The notes under the pieces: model-generated
What the model was told of the DNA's origin: nothing
The model's database searches: none
Seen by the model: only the letters and a program-made list of their open reading frames with translations
Part shown: positions 33,690 to 42,005 of the stretch, in pieces
Layout: each line of letters starts with the position of its first letter
Numbering within the stretch: position 1 is the stretch's first letter
NCBI GenBank assembly: GCA_016717335.1
Contig: JADKFS010000019.1
Coordinates: 372,001 to 436,000, forward strand
Source: Candidatus Ribeiella danica
GTDB taxonomy: Bacteria; Chloroflexota; Chloroflexia; Chloroflexales; Roseiflexaceae
Direction: 5' to 3'
DNA: 64,000 bases
Position numbers and translations under genes: made by a program

Positions 33690-33838
33690 GCCCTCTCCCC
33701 CCTGCCCCCCTCTCCCGTCGCCACGGGAGAGGGGGAACACTATGGCGGTGTGATGCGGCCGCGCAGCGGCCGCATCACACCGCCAATACTATGTCCCCTC
33801 CCCGCCAGGGGGCAGGGGGTGGGGTGATCCGGCGCACT
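33690..33838. repeat. Composite GC hairpin element with inner palindrome
   Basis: Left flank CCCCTCTCCCGTCGCCACGG + GAGAGGGG, inner palindrome 33744-33784 (GGCGGTGTGATGCGGCCG and its complement), right flank CCCGCCAGGGGGCAGGGGGT + GGGGTGAT. Confidence 0.8.
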
Positions 33839-33907
33839 GCGACGCCACGAACAAGAAAACTACCCCGAACAGGGGGAAGGGCTGAGGCATTCAGATGCGC
33901 AGCACGG

Positions 33908-33913
33908 TATAAT
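33908..33913 (+). promoter_or_regulatory. -10-like box before the thioesterase gene
   Basis: TATAAT 60 bp upstream of the ATG; no convincing -35. Confidence 0.4.
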
Positions 33914-33973
33914 AGGCCAGCCGCCGGCAACACGCCGTATTCCAGCCGGCGGCCAAATGATGGAGCAACATCT

Positions 33974-34393
33974 ATGACCCAGATCACCCGCGACCTGTTG
34001 GAGAAGGAGTGGCTCGGCAAGGCGCTGGGCATCCACTTTCCCGAGCTGAAGCCCGAGCGGATCGTCGCCACGATGCTGATCACGCCCTCGCACCACCAGC
34101 CGCTGGGCTACCTGCACGGCGGCGCCTCGGTCGCGATGGCCGAGACGGTCGCCAGCGTCGGCGGGATCATGAACGCCGCGCCGGGCAAGGCCGTCTTCGG
34201 GATCGAGATCAACGCCAACCACATCCGCCCGCGCCGCGACGGCACGCTCACCGCGATCGGCACGCCGCTGCACGTCGGTCAGACGACCCAGGTGTGGGAT
34301 ATCAAGATCTACGACGAGGCCGAGAAGCTGGTCTGCGTCTCGCGCTGCACGCTCGCGGTGGTGGCGATCGACCGCCAGCCCGGCGATGCGTAG
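33974..34393 (+). CDS. PaaI-type hotdog-fold thioesterase
   Basis: 139 residues. Hotdog thioesterases hydrolyse acyl-CoA esters. The pattern P-L-G-Y-L-H-G-G-A-S-V-A-M-A-E-T-V-A-S (~41-59, with the HGG turn and catalytic-position acid E55) followed by G-I-E-I-N-A-N-H-I-R-P is that of the PaaI/YbgC-like 4-hydroxybenzoyl or phenylacetyl thioesterases. Substrate not assignable; menaquinone (DHNA-CoA) or phenylacetate pathways use close relatives. GGAG lies ~9 nt before the ATG. Confidence 0.9.
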   Translation: MTQITRDLLEKEWLGKALGIHFPELKPERIVATMLITPSHHQPLGYLHGGASVAMAETVASVGGIMNAAPGKAVFGIEINANHIRPRRDGTLTAIGTPLHVGQTTQVWDIKIYDEAEKLVCVSRCTLAVVAIDRQPGDA

Positions 34394-34433
34394 CGCCGCC
34401 TATCGAAAGCGATGCCCGCGATGACGACATGGG

Positions 34434-34512
34434 CTGGGGCTGGCGATCGACCGCCAGCCCCAGTCAAGAAACCCCCCTCTCCCGGCGGGAGAGGGGGGCG
34501 GGGGGTGAGGGC
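34434..34512. repeat. Composite GC hairpin element with inner palindrome
   Basis: Inner palindrome CTGGGGCTGGCG...CGCCAGCCCCAG (34434-34463) followed by the conserved flank CTCTCCCGGCGGGAGAGGGG + GGCGGGGGGTGAGGG. Lies between convergent genes. Confidence 0.75.
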
Positions 34513-34521
34513 ACCCTAGAC

Positions 34522-36198
34522 CTAGACCTCCATCACCACCGGCAGCACCATCGGCCGGCGCTTGGTCTGGCTGTAGAGGAACTCGCTGACGACGTCCTTG
34601 ATCTTGCGGTGGATGAACGCCGTGTCGGTCTCGGTCTGCCCGTCGTTGGCGCGGCCGTTCAGCGCCTCGCGCACCGACGACTTGGTCGCCTCGATCAGGT
34701 CGTCGGACTGGCGCATGTACACGAAGCCGCGCGAGACCACGTCCGGCCCGGCCACCAGCTCGCCGGTGGTCCGGTCGATGCTGACGACGACCATCAGGAT
34801 TCCGTCGCGCGCGAGCAGCTGCCGGTCGCGCACCACCACATTGCCGACATCGCCGACGGTCGTGCCGTCGACGTAGACGTAGCCGACCGGCGCCTTGCCG
34901 GTGACCTTGCCGTAGTTGCGGCTGAACTCCATGATCGTGCCGTTCTCGGGCAGGATGACGTTCTCCGGCTGCAGCAGCGCGCCCATCCCGAGCGCCATCT
35001 TGCGGTACAGCACCATGTGGCGGTAGTCGCCGTGGAACGGCACCACGAACTCGGGCCGCAGCAGCGCCAGCACCATCTTGAGCTCTTCCTGGGCCGCGTG
35101 GCCGGAGACGTGCACGCGCGGGTCGCTGCCGTAGATCACGTCGGCGCCGAGCCGGAACAGGTTGTTGATCACCCGGCCGACCGAGATCTCGTTGCCGGGG
35201 ATCGGCGTGGCCGAGACCACCACGGTGTCGCCCTGCTTGATCTTGACGTGCTGGTGGTCGCGGTTGGCCATGCGCGCCAGCGCTGCCATGGGCTCGCCCT
35301 GGCTGCCGGTGCACACGATCGCGATCTGGTCGTCGGGGTAGCCGGCCGCCTCGTGCGGGCGGATGAGCGTGCCCGACTCGGCGCGCAGGTAGCCCAGGTC
35401 GAGGGCGATCCGGCCGTTGTTCTCCATGCTGCGCCCGGCCAGCACCACCTTGCGGCCGTACGCCTCGGCCGAGTCGATCGCCTGCTGGACCCGCGAGATG
35501 TTCGAGGCGAACGTGGCGATGATGATCCGGCCCGGCGCGGTCGCGAAGATGTTGTCGAACGCCTCGCCGACCACCTGCTCGCTGGGGGTGTAGCCCTTCG
35601 ACTCGACCCGCACGCAGTCGGTGATCAGCGCCAGCGGCTGCCGCTGGCCCAGGTCGGCGATGAAGGTCGTGTCGGTCGGCCGGCCGTCCACCGGCGTGTG
35701 GTCGAACTTCCAGTCGGTCAGGTAGACCACCAGGCCGACCGGCGTGGTGATTCCGAAGCCGACCGTGTCGGGGATCGAGTGGGCGACGTGGAACGGCTCG
35801 ACGGTGAACGTGCCGATCGTGAGCTTTTCGCCGGCCTGGAAGCGCACCAGGGTGACGCGGTCGAGCAGGCGATGCTCCTTGAGCTTGCCGGTGAGGATGC
35901 CGAGGGTCAGCGGCGTGCCGTAGACCGGCGGGAAGCCCAGCTCGGCCACCAGGTGCGGCAGCGCCCCGATGTGGTCCTCGTGCCCGTGCGTGAGCAGGAT
36001 GGCCTTGATCTTGTCTTTCTGCTCGCGCAGATAGGTGATGTCGGGCAGGACGAGATCGACGCCTAGCATCTCGGCCTCGGGGAACATCACGCCGCAGTCG
36101 AGCACGAGGATCTCGTCGCCGCACTCGAGCACCCACATGTTACGCCCCACCTCACCGGCCCCGCCGAGAGGGATGACGCGCACTCTGTTTTTTGCCAT
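34522..36198 (-). CDS. rnj: Ribonuclease J
   Basis: 558 residues, full length. RNase J is a metallo-beta-lactamase/beta-CASP ribonuclease with 5'-3' exo- and endonuclease activity on mRNA and rRNA. The metal motif H71-G-H-E-D-H76 is present, with later histidines in P-F-H-V-A-H-S and G-D-Y-R-H; the beta-CASP block is recognisable by T-G-S-Q-G-E-P-M-A-A-L and V-S-G-H-A-A-Q-E. The start M-A-K-N-R-V-R-V-I-P-L-G-G-A-G-E-V-G-R-N is the usual one; the frame stays open 63 codons upstream without homology. The ribosome site is weak. Together with RNase Y at 7981 the organism has a Gram-positive-type RNA decay set. Confidence 0.95.
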   Translation of the reverse strand: MAKNRVRVIPLGGAGEVGRNMWVLECGDEILVLDCGVMFPEAEMLGVDLVLPDITYLREQKDKIKAILLTHGHEDHIGALPHLVAELGFPPVYGTPLTLGILTGKLKEHRLLDRVTLVRFQAGEKLTIGTFTVEPFHVAHSIPDTVGFGITTPVGLVVYLTDWKFDHTPVDGRPTDTTFIADLGQRQPLALITDCVRVESKGYTPSEQVVGEAFDNIFATAPGRIIIATFASNISRVQQAIDSAEAYGRKVVLAGRSMENNGRIALDLGYLRAESGTLIRPHEAAGYPDDQIAIVCTGSQGEPMAALARMANRDHQHVKIKQGDTVVVSATPIPGNEISVGRVINNLFRLGADVIYGSDPRVHVSGHAAQEELKMVLALLRPEFVVPFHGDYRHMVLYRKMALGMGALLQPENVILPENGTIMEFSRNYGKVTGKAPVGYVYVDGTTVGDVGNVVVRDRQLLARDGILMVVVSIDRTTGELVAGPDVVSRGFVYMRQSDDLIEATKSSVREALNGRANDGQTETDTAFIHRKIKDVVSEFLYSQTKRRPMVLPVVMEV

Positions 36199-36533
36199 AG
36201 GTTGTTGTGAAGTCGGTTGCCGGTCAGAATGACAGGAGGCCCGTACTTCGCTCCTTTCTAATTGGGCCGCGCTGCCCGCACGAGGTAGCCGGAAACCGCC
36301 GGCGAGAGGCCAGGCTGATCGCCTGTGCGCTCCGACCGGCGCTTCCGCGGCTTGCCGTGACAGCCACCGCGACCGCTGGTAATCCAATACGACAATATCT
36401 TCAGGGCCGTCGGACGCCGGCGGCCCTCATGACCTTAATGTTGTGCCGGAGCCTTGTGATGCTCCGGCTCGCCAGTACTGCTCGAACAAAACATGGCAGA
36501 CGTTTCGCCACGCTGGGCGAGTGCCGCGCTGCC

Positions 36534-37148
36534 CTAACTTTCCAGGCTGGCCGTGCTGCTCTCGGCCCGCTGGTCGTCGATCGTCGCCTCGGGCGCTGCT
36601 GAATCTGGCAGGCCCGCGCGCTCGCGGATCTCGGCCAGCAGCTCGTCGCGATCCTCCAGGCCGGCGTAGAGCGGCAGCCTGGTGCGCCCATAGGCCTGAC
36701 CGTGGAGGAAGCGCAGCAGCGGGTTGCGGATCTGGCGCGTATAATCCTCGCGCAGCACCAGCTCGTCCACCGGCTCGTCCGAGTCCTCGTCGGCGCGGCG
36801 GACGGCGACAATGCCGCGCCACGGGTAAGTGACCATGATGCCAAGCGAGCTGAAGTGCAGCCCATCCTCGGCGGCCGTGTAGGCGGCGGCCCACTCCTCA
36901 AGGATGTTCCAGATCACCAGCGGCGTGGCGACGATCAGCACGAGCATGAGCAGCGCCGGCACGATCTGGCTGATCGACAGCCCCTGCTCGACGCTCTTGC
37001 GGAGCGTGCCCCAGAGCTCTAGCGGATTGTAGCTGATCCCAAGCGTGCTGCGAAACGTCCACAGTGCGAAGGCCCAGATGATCAGCGCGCCGACCAGCAG
37101 GATGATAGCGGTGCGGCGGCCGGAAGAAGAAAGGTGGTATGTTTTCAT
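36534..37148 (-). CDS. Membrane protein with two helices and a PH-like cytoplasmic domain, unknown function
   Basis: 204 residues: two hydrophobic helices (~12-32 and ~61-82), then a soluble part with A-A-Y-T-A-A-E-D-G-L-H-F-S-S-L-G-I-M-V-T-Y-P-W-R-G-I-V-A-V-R-R (~87-117), the pattern of a bacterial PH-like domain, and an acidic tail. No enzymatic motif. The ribosome site is poor; a short-repeat segment lies just upstream. 36199-36533, between this gene and RNase J, holds nothing recognisable. Confidence 0.65.
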   Translation of the reverse strand: MKTYHLSSSGRRTAIILLVGALIIWAFALWTFRSTLGISYNPLELWGTLRKSVEQGLSISQIVPALLMLVLIVATPLVIWNILEEWAAAYTAAEDGLHFSSLGIMVTYPWRGIVAVRRADEDSDEPVDELVLREDYTRQIRNPLLRFLHGQAYGRTRLPLYAGLEDRDELLAEIRERAGLPDSAAPEATIDDQRAESSTASLES

Positions 37149-37151
37149 CTA

Positions 37152-37207
37152 CCCGTTAAACGTTGAAGCGTTCGAACATTATGGCGTTCAAACGTCATTA
37201 GAACATC
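37152..37207. repeat. Possible short-unit repeat segment
   Basis: AAACGTTGAAGCGTTCGAAC followed by GGCGTTCAAACGTC: repeated (A)AACGTT/CGTTCAA units facing each other. Weaker than the other arrays; the same CGAACGTTCAAAC units occur at 50240-50270. Confidence 0.4.
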
Positions 37208-37830
37208 GACAGCTGCTCCAAATCCGGCTCGTCCGCCTTTGGAGCCGGCGCCGCCTGCTTGGCGGCCTCGCGCTCGGCCTGGGCCAGGATCTCGGGCAGC
37301 CGCCGAAAGTCGGTCTCGATCAGCGGGCGGTTCTGAGGCTGGTGGAGCGCGGCGGCCGGGTGCATCATCGGCATAATCAGCCGCCCGCCGATCCAGCGCG
37401 GCTGCCCGTGGATTCGTGAGATCTTTTCGCCGGGGAACCAGCGCGCCATCGAGAAGCGGCCGAGCGTGACGATCACCCGTGGGTCGATCGCGGCGATCTG
37501 GCGCTCCAGGTAGCCGGCGCAGGCCGCGATCTCATCCGGCTCGGGGTCGCGGTTGTTCGGCGGGCGATGCTTGACGACGTTGGCGATGAAGACATCTTTG
37601 CGGCGCAGGCCCGCGAGCGCCAGCAGCTCTTCGAGGAACTGGCCGGCCGCGCCGACGAACGGGCGGCCCTGGCGGTCTTCGTTGAAGCCGGGCGCCTCGC
37701 CGATGAACATGATCTTGGCGTCGGCGGGCCCTTCGCCCGGCACCCCGCGCGTCGCGCCCTTGTATAGCTTGCAGAGCGTGCACGCGTTGACTTCCGCGGC
37801 AACCTGCGCCAGTTCGTCTGCTGCGCTCAC
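37198..37830 (-). CDS. Uracil-DNA glycosylase, family 4 (iron-sulfur type)
   Basis: 210 residues. Removes uracil from DNA to start base-excision repair. Motifs: C-T-L-C (first two Fe-S cysteines, ~16-19), G-E-A-P-G-F-N-E-D-R-Q-G-R-P-F-V-G (motif A), V-V-K-H-R-P-P-N-N-R-D-P, A-A-C (further cysteine) and H-P-A-A-A-L-H (motif B). In the reference enzymes the third Fe-S ligand is a cysteine (K-C-R-P-P); here it is histidine. The GTG at 37830 was chosen: AAGGA lies 7 nt upstream and the family start S-A-A-D-E-L follows. An upstream ATG (37896) lies within the TATAAT -10 box and cannot be transcribed from that promoter. Confidence 0.88.
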   Translation of the reverse strand: MSAADELAQVAAEVNACTLCKLYKGATRGVPGEGPADAKIMFIGEAPGFNEDRQGRPFVGAAGQFLEELLALAGLRRKDVFIANVVKHRPPNNRDPEPDEIAACAGYLERQIAAIDPRVIVTLGRFSMARWFPGEKISRIHGQPRWIGGRLIMPMMHPAAALHQPQNRPLIETDFRRLPEILAQAEREAAKQAAPAPKADEPDLEQLSMF

Positions 37831-37894
37831 CTGGCGTCCTTTCAAACTCTCGCCGGATGGCTCGACTGTAAAGCGAACCCCTGTCTCGGGCTGC

Positions 37895-37903
37895 ATTATA
37901 CCA
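37895..37903 (-). promoter_or_regulatory. Extended -10 promoter of the uracil-DNA glycosylase gene
   Basis: Minus strand TGG-TATAAT (TATAAT at 37895-37900). The -35 region is not consensus. It sits ~65 bp before the GTG start. Confidence 0.65.
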
Positions 37904-37919
37904 TAGACATGGCGCTTGC

Positions 37920-38340
37920 GGACGTTACAGCTCTGCGTGTGTTTGTGGGCGGGCTGCGCCCCCCACGCCCGCTGCTCTGGGGCTGCTCTGGGGCTGCCCC
38001 CCGTGCCCCCGCTGCTCTGGGGCTGCGCGCCCCTGTCCCCGATCCGAGGCGCTGCCGCAGCGTGCGTGTGTTTGTGGGCGGGCTCCGCCCCCCACACCCC
38101 CCGCTGGGGGCGGAGCCCGCCCCCAGACCCCCTGCAAATGATGCCGCCTCGACGACAGCGCCTGTGGCATATGCCCAGCTGAATCCAGGCACGGCGGATG
38201 TGCACTCGCTGTGCTTGGAATGGTACCCGGCATGGACCACGATGGATGAAACTGAGCTGGCCTTTCTTGCCGGAGGGGGGCCGGGGGAACCGGCGTGGGT
38301 TCCCCGGGCGGGGGGCGGGGGGCCAGAGCGTAGCCAAGCC
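37920..38340. repeat. MITE-like GC-rich element (copy 2)
   Basis: Repeated GGGGCTGCTCTGGGGCTGC and GTGTGTTTGTGGGCGGGCT segments (two copies of the latter, 37927 and 38062), then a core with ATGCCCAGCTGAATCCAGGC and ending CTTTCTTGCCGGAGGGGGGC. Related to the elements at 27690 and, in reverse orientation, at 57470-58075. Confidence 0.75.
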
Positions 38341-38349
38341 ACCCGAGAA

Positions 38350-38690
38350 AAGGTGGTCGGGCAAGCTGAGCAAGCTGACAAGGTGACAAGGCGGGGCCAG
38401 GGGCAGCGCCCCGGGGAAAAGCTGACAAGCTAACAAGGGGACAAGGCGACAAGCGGGGGGCCGGGGGCGCAGCGCCCCGGAGAAAAGCTGACAAGCTGAC
38501 AAGGTGACAAGGTGACAATGCGGGGGCCGGGGGCGCAGCGCCCCGGAGAAAAGCTGACAAGCTGACAAGGTGACAAGGTGACAAGGCGGGGGGCCGGGGG
38601 CGCAGCGCCCCGGGGAAAAGATGACCAGGTGACAAGGTGACAAGCTGACAAGGCGGGGGGCCGGGGGCGCAGCGCCCCCGCGCAGACTTG
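38350..38690. repeat. Octanucleotide arrays alternating with GCGCAGCGCCCC blocks
   Basis: Four rounds of (AGCTGACA/AGGTGACA)n, 2-5 units each, separated by GGGGGCCGGGGGCGCAGCGC + CCCGG(A/G)GAAAA. The GACAAGGT/GACAAGCT units are the same as those in the array at 43868-43960 and 57487-57552. Non-coding. Confidence 0.85.
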
Positions 38691-39092
38691 TCAGCGCGAG
38701 TGATCGCGCGGGCCGCGGCTGCCCGGCCGGCGATCGGCAGTCGCGCCGTCGAGCGGCGCCGCGTCCTCGGCCGAGGCCGGCTGCTCGGCGGAGCTGCGGT
38801 CGTCCAGCCCGGTCCAGTCGCTGGTCAGCTCGCGGAAGAACGGGTTGCGGCGGTTGTGCCGCAGGTGGGCCAGGGTCTGCTCGGGGTCGCTCTGCTCATC
38901 CTGCGCGCTGCCAGGCTGGCGCGCGCGGCGCACGAACAGCGCCAGCTGGACGCCGAACAGCGCCGCGCCGGCCAGCGTGAGCGCCAGCAGCTGCACGCCC
39001 GGCTGCGCCGCGCCGGTCAGCGCGTGGATCGCCAGGGCGATGAAGCCGATGCTTCCGCCCACGAGCAGGCTGTCGGCCAGGTCGTACTTCAT
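38691..39092 (-). CDS. Small membrane protein with two helices, unknown function
   Basis: 133 residues: helices at ~9-28 and ~34-53, then a charged cytoplasmic tail with E-Q-T-L-A-H-L-R-H-N-R-R-N-P-F-F-R-E-L (~71-89). The start overlaps the stop of the 67-residue upstream gene (TGATG), so the two are co-translated. The stop lies at the end of the octamer-repeat region. No family recognised. Confidence 0.65.
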   Translation of the reverse strand: MKYDLADSLLVGGSIGFIALAIHALTGAAQPGVQLLALTLAGAALFGVQLALFVRRARQPGSAQDEQSDPEQTLAHLRHNRRNPFFRELTSDWTGLDDRSSAEQPASAEDAAPLDGATADRRPGSRGPRDHSR

Positions 39093-39295
39093 CAGGGGCG
39101 CCGCGTCTGCTCTTCCTCGGGCCGCACCTCGCGCCCTTGGTCGAGCGTGTAGCTGCCGTGGTCCTGGTAGGGCGGGCGGCCGGCCTCGCGGACGATCACG
39201 CCCAGCTTGAGCAGCACCAGGAAGCCCCCGACGCCGAGGGCGGACAGGGCGACCAGGGCACAGATCAGCAGCAGCGCAAATGGGATTGAGGCCAT
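39092..39295 (-). CDS. Small single-pass membrane protein
   Basis: 67 residues with one N-terminal hydrophobic helix (~5-33) and a charged tail (R-P-P-Y-Q-D-H-G-S-Y-T-L-D-Q-G-R-E-V-R-P-E-E-E). AGGAG lies before the ATG. Forms an overlapping pair with the downstream membrane protein and follows the methyltransferase gene by 22 bp, so the three are probably one operon. Confidence 0.65.
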   Translation of the reverse strand: MASIPFALLLICALVALSALGVGGFLVLLKLGVIVREAGRPPYQDHGSYTLDQGREVRPEEEQTRRP

Positions 39296-39317
39296 GGGTA
39301 TCTCCTCTCCGCTCAGA

Positions 39318-40205
39318 TCAACGCTCGATCGCCCCGGCAGGAGCCTGCTTCTCCCACCAGATCACCGCGGCCTGCTCGGGCATGCCGCGCGGCGCCAGGC
39401 TGCCGTCGTCCGCGCGGTCGAGCAGCTCGTCGATCGCCGCGCGGATCATCCCGTCGTACTCGGGCGTGGCCGGGGCGCGCAGGCGCCAGCGCAGATCGGT
39501 CAGCGCCTCGTCGGCGTCGGCGAAGCTGAGCCGGCGCGCGACCGGCACCAGCGTCAGCTGGGCGTAGATGCCGATCTGGTAGAGCGCGTTCAGGCACTCC
39601 AGCGCGCCGGGCAGCGGCAGGCGCGCCTCGCCGTACAGGCGCTGCCAGAACGGGCTGACAAACGAGGATGGGTGCCGGAACGCCAGCAGCAGGTAGCAGC
39701 CGCGCGCGGCGACCGAGTCCATCCGCCGCAGGAACGGCTCGATCTCGCGCACGCCGTACAGCACGTGCGCCGCGATCGCGATATCACAGGCCGGCGCCTG
39801 GCTGGCATCGGCGGGCCAGGCCGCCGGCACGAGGCGCACATTGGCGGTCCGCTCGTCGGCCAGGCGGCGCTCGAGCTGCGCGCGCATCGCGGGCGAGGGC
39901 TCCAGCGCGACGACCTCGGCGGCCGCGCCGGCCAGCAGCGGCTCGTAGCGCCCGGTCCCCGCGCCGATGTCGAGCACGCGGTCGGACGGCCGCAGGCGCG
40001 GCAGCAGCAGCCGCATGAACCCATCCGGCTGGGGCGCGCGCTGGGCGGCCGCGGCGAAGCGGCCGGCCTGGCCCTCCCAGCAGTCGGGCGAGGGCGCGAA
40101 GCCCGCCAGGGTGGCCTGCTCGGCCTGCGCGCGCTCCTGATCGTACATCCGCCGCCACGCCGCCAGCCAGTCGTGGCCGCCTGCGCCATACCCTTGGTCA
40201 GTCAT
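39318..40205 (-). CDS. Class I SAM-dependent methyltransferase
   Basis: 295 residues. Motif I V-L-D-I-G-A-G-T-G-R-Y (~78-88), acidic motif V-V-A-L-E-P-S (~97-103), and a post-motif A-C-D-I-A-I-A-A-H-V-L-Y (~138-149) show the SAM-binding fold. Substrate unknown. First gene of the group with the two small membrane proteins. Confidence 0.87.
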   Translation of the reverse strand: MTDQGYGAGGHDWLAAWRRMYDQERAQAEQATLAGFAPSPDCWEGQAGRFAAAAQRAPQPDGFMRLLLPRLRPSDRVLDIGAGTGRYEPLLAGAAAEVVALEPSPAMRAQLERRLADERTANVRLVPAAWPADASQAPACDIAIAAHVLYGVREIEPFLRRMDSVAARGCYLLLAFRHPSSFVSPFWQRLYGEARLPLPGALECLNALYQIGIYAQLTLVPVARRLSFADADEALTDLRWRLRAPATPEYDGMIRAAIDELLDRADDGSLAPRGMPEQAAVIWWEKQAPAGAIER

Positions 40206-40212
40206 GACGCGC

Positions 40213-40243
40213 TTGCTCCAGTAGTCAGTAGTCCGTAGTCAGT
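40213..40243. repeat. Short TAGTCAG/TAGTCCG array
   Basis: CCAGTAGTCAGTAGTCCGTA + GTCAGTC: about four 7-nt units directly upstream of the methyltransferase start on the minus strand, where a ribosome site would be expected. Confidence 0.6.
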
Positions 40244-40273
40244 CTCATTATACCGCAGGCTCGCGGCTTTGGG

Positions 40274-40606
40274 TGATTCGTAGGCGGGGGCTGCGCGCCC
40301 CCGTACCCCCGCGTGGGTCACACCCCCGAGCTCTTCGGGGGGCTGCGCGCCCCCCGTACCCCCGCGGGTGGGGGTGGGCCGCCACCCCCACCGCCCCCCG
40401 GCCGGGGCTGCGCCCCTGGACCCCAAAAGGAATGCTGTCTTGTGTGCCAGGCTTGATGCGCATGCCCGGCTGAATCCAGGCGCGCTGGGATGTAACGCAC
40501 CTGGCAGGAATGGTGTTGGGCATGCGCCACAATCATAGCGGCTGAGACGGCATTAATTGCCGGAGGGGGGCCGGGGGCGCAGCGCCCCGGAGAAAAGCCG
40601 CGCGCC
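40274..40606. repeat. MITE-like GC-rich element (copy 3)
   Basis: GGGGGCTGCGCGCCCCCGTA left end, GGCCGGGGCTGCGCCCCTGG + ACCCCAAAA, core with GCATGCCCGGCTGAATCCAG and GGGCATGCGCCACAATCATA, right end TGCCGGAGGGGGGCCGGGGG + CGCAGCGCCCC. Confidence 0.82.
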
Positions 40607-40645
40607 GGCGCCCTGATGCGCCAGAGTATCCCGCCCCCGGCTATC

Positions 40646-40656
40646 TGTGCTACAAT
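40646..40656 (+). promoter_or_regulatory. Extended -10 promoter for a leaderless tsaE mRNA
   Basis: TGTGC-TACAAT (TACAAT at 40651-40656) ends 7 nt before the ATG at 40664. Transcription would start at or beside the start codon; no Shine-Dalgarno is present. Confidence 0.65.
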
Positions 40657-40663
40657 AGGCCAC

Positions 40664-41185
40664 ATGAGCAAGCAGATACCCCAGGCCGTTCAGTCGCAGC
40701 ACGTGCTCGACTTCATCTCGCACAGCGCCGCGCAGACGATCCGGCTCGGCCAGCGGCTGGGCGAGCTGATGCGGCGCGGCGACCTGGTCGTGCTGCTGGG
40801 CGACTTCGGCACCGGTAAGACCCATCTGATCAAGGGTATCGCGCAGGGCTTGGGATCGACCGACATGGTCAACAGCCCGAGCTTCGTGCTGATCAACCAG
40901 TATCGCGCCGGGCCGCAGCACGGCGCGCTGCCGATCTACCACGCCGACCTCTACCGGGTCGAGGACCCCGAGGAGCTGTCGGCGATCGGGATCGAGGAGG
41001 CCTGGTCGGGCGACGGCGTCTGCCTGATCGAGTGGGCCGAGCACGCCGGCGCCTGGCTGCCGCAGGAGCACCTGGCGATCTACCTCCAGCACCTCAGCGA
41101 GACCAAGCGCGTGCTGCGCTTCGTGCCCCGCGGCGCGCGCTACGAGGCGCTGGTGGCCGAGTTTAAGAAGACTGCCTTCGCATGA
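40664..41185 (+). CDS. tsaE: tRNA N6-threonylcarbamoyladenosine (t6A) biosynthesis ATPase TsaE
   Basis: 173 residues. TsaE is the ATPase that recycles the TsaB-TsaD complex in t6A37 synthesis. Walker A G-D-F-G-T-G-K-T (46-53), switch segment S-P-S-F-V-L-I-N-Q-Y (71-80), H-A-D-L-Y-R (~91-96) and the Walker B-like V-C-L-I-E-W-A (~120-126) are all present. The ATG at 40664 was chosen because of the -10 box and the lack of homology further upstream. tsaB follows after a heptamer array. Confidence 0.95.
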   Translation: MSKQIPQAVQSQHVLDFISHSAAQTIRLGQRLGELMRRGDLVVLLGDFGTGKTHLIKGIAQGLGSTDMVNSPSFVLINQYRAGPQHGALPIYHADLYRVEDPEELSAIGIEEAWSGDGVCLIEWAEHAGAWLPQEHLAIYLQHLSETKRVLRFVPRGARYEALVAEFKKTAFA

Positions 41186-41320
41186 AGTTTTGAATGTTGA
41201 ATGTTGAGTTTTGAGTTGAGCGAATACTGCTCAAAACTCAAAACTCAAAACTCAAAACTCAAAACTCAAAACTCAAAACTCAAAACTCAAAACTCAAAAC
41301 TCAAACTCAAAACTCAAAAC
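41186..41320. repeat. Heptanucleotide array, about 13 CTCAAAA units, between tsaE and tsaB
   Basis: Left arm TTTTGAATGTTGAATGTTGA + GTTTTGAGTTGAG, loop CGAATACTG, right arm (CTCAAAA)n from 41230, with one 6-nt unit. The array runs to the tsaB ATG and replaces any ribosome site. Confidence 0.95.
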
Positions 41321-41321
41321 A

Positions 41322-41990
41322 ATGCTTCTCGCAATCGACACCTCAACCAATCAGACCGGCCTGGCCTGCTACGACGAGCAGGGGCTGCTGGGCGAGTGCG
41401 TGTGGCGCTCGGGCCGCGACCATAGCGCCCAGCTGCTGCCCCAGCTCACGCTGCTGCTGCGCCACCTTGGGCGCGCGCGCGAGGAGATCGGCGCCGTCGC
41501 GGTGGCGCTCGGGCCGGGCAGCTGGAGCGGGCTGCGCGTCGGGATGAGCACGGCCAAAGGCTTCGCGCTGGCGCGCGGCGTGCCGATCCTGGGGGTCGGC
41601 ACGCTCGACGCGCTGGTCTACCAGCACGAGCGGCCCGGCGCCGCCACCATCCCGCTGATCAGGCTCGGGCGCGAGCGATTCGCCACCGGCGAGCCGGCCA
41701 AGCGCGGCGCCGGGCGGAGCGCGATCGAGCCACGCAACACCACCCTTTCCGAGATCTGCGCCGCGGTCACCGGGCGCGCGCTCTTCTGCGGCGACACCGA
41801 CGCGGAGGTGCAGACGGAGCTGCGCGAGCGCCTGGGCGGGCGGGCGCTGTTCCCGACGCCGGCGGCCGGCGCGCGGCGGCCGGGCTACCTGGCCGAGCTG
41901 GCCTGGCAGCGCCTGCAGGCCGGCGACACCGACGACCTGGCGACGCTCGAGCCGATCTACCTGGGCCAGCCGGTGAAGGTGAAGCTGTAG
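41322..41990 (+). CDS. tsaB: t6A biosynthesis protein TsaB (YeaZ)
   Basis: 222 residues. TsaB is the inactive ASKHA-fold partner that binds TsaD in t6A37 synthesis. M-L-L-A-I-D-T-S-T-N (1-10), A-V-A-L-G-P-G-S-W-S-G-L-R-V-G-M-S-T-A-K-G (~59-79) and G-V-x-T-L-D-A-L (~88-95) are the family signature; the histidine metal motif of TsaD is absent as expected. The final L-E-P-I-Y-L is the usual end. tsaD is not in the window. Confidence 0.93.
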   Translation: MLLAIDTSTNQTGLACYDEQGLLGECVWRSGRDHSAQLLPQLTLLLRHLGRAREEIGAVAVALGPGSWSGLRVGMSTAKGFALARGVPILGVGTLDALVYQHERPGAATIPLIRLGRERFATGEPAKRGAGRSAIEPRNTTLSEICAAVTGRALFCGDTDAEVQTELRERLGGRALFPTPAAGARRPGYLAELAWQRLQAGDTDDLATLEPIYLGQPVKVKL

Positions 41991-42005
41991 GATCGGCGCT
42001 GCTGA

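Noticed and set aside
37198..38643. Long N-terminal extension of the uracil-DNA glycosylase frame
   Set aside because: The extra frame is a translation of MITE-like and octamer repeats and lies upstream of the -10 box of the gene.
41186..41320. CRISPR or iteron-type replication origin
   Set aside because: No spacers, no replication initiator gene, and the same repeat format occurs at many unlinked chromosomal sites.
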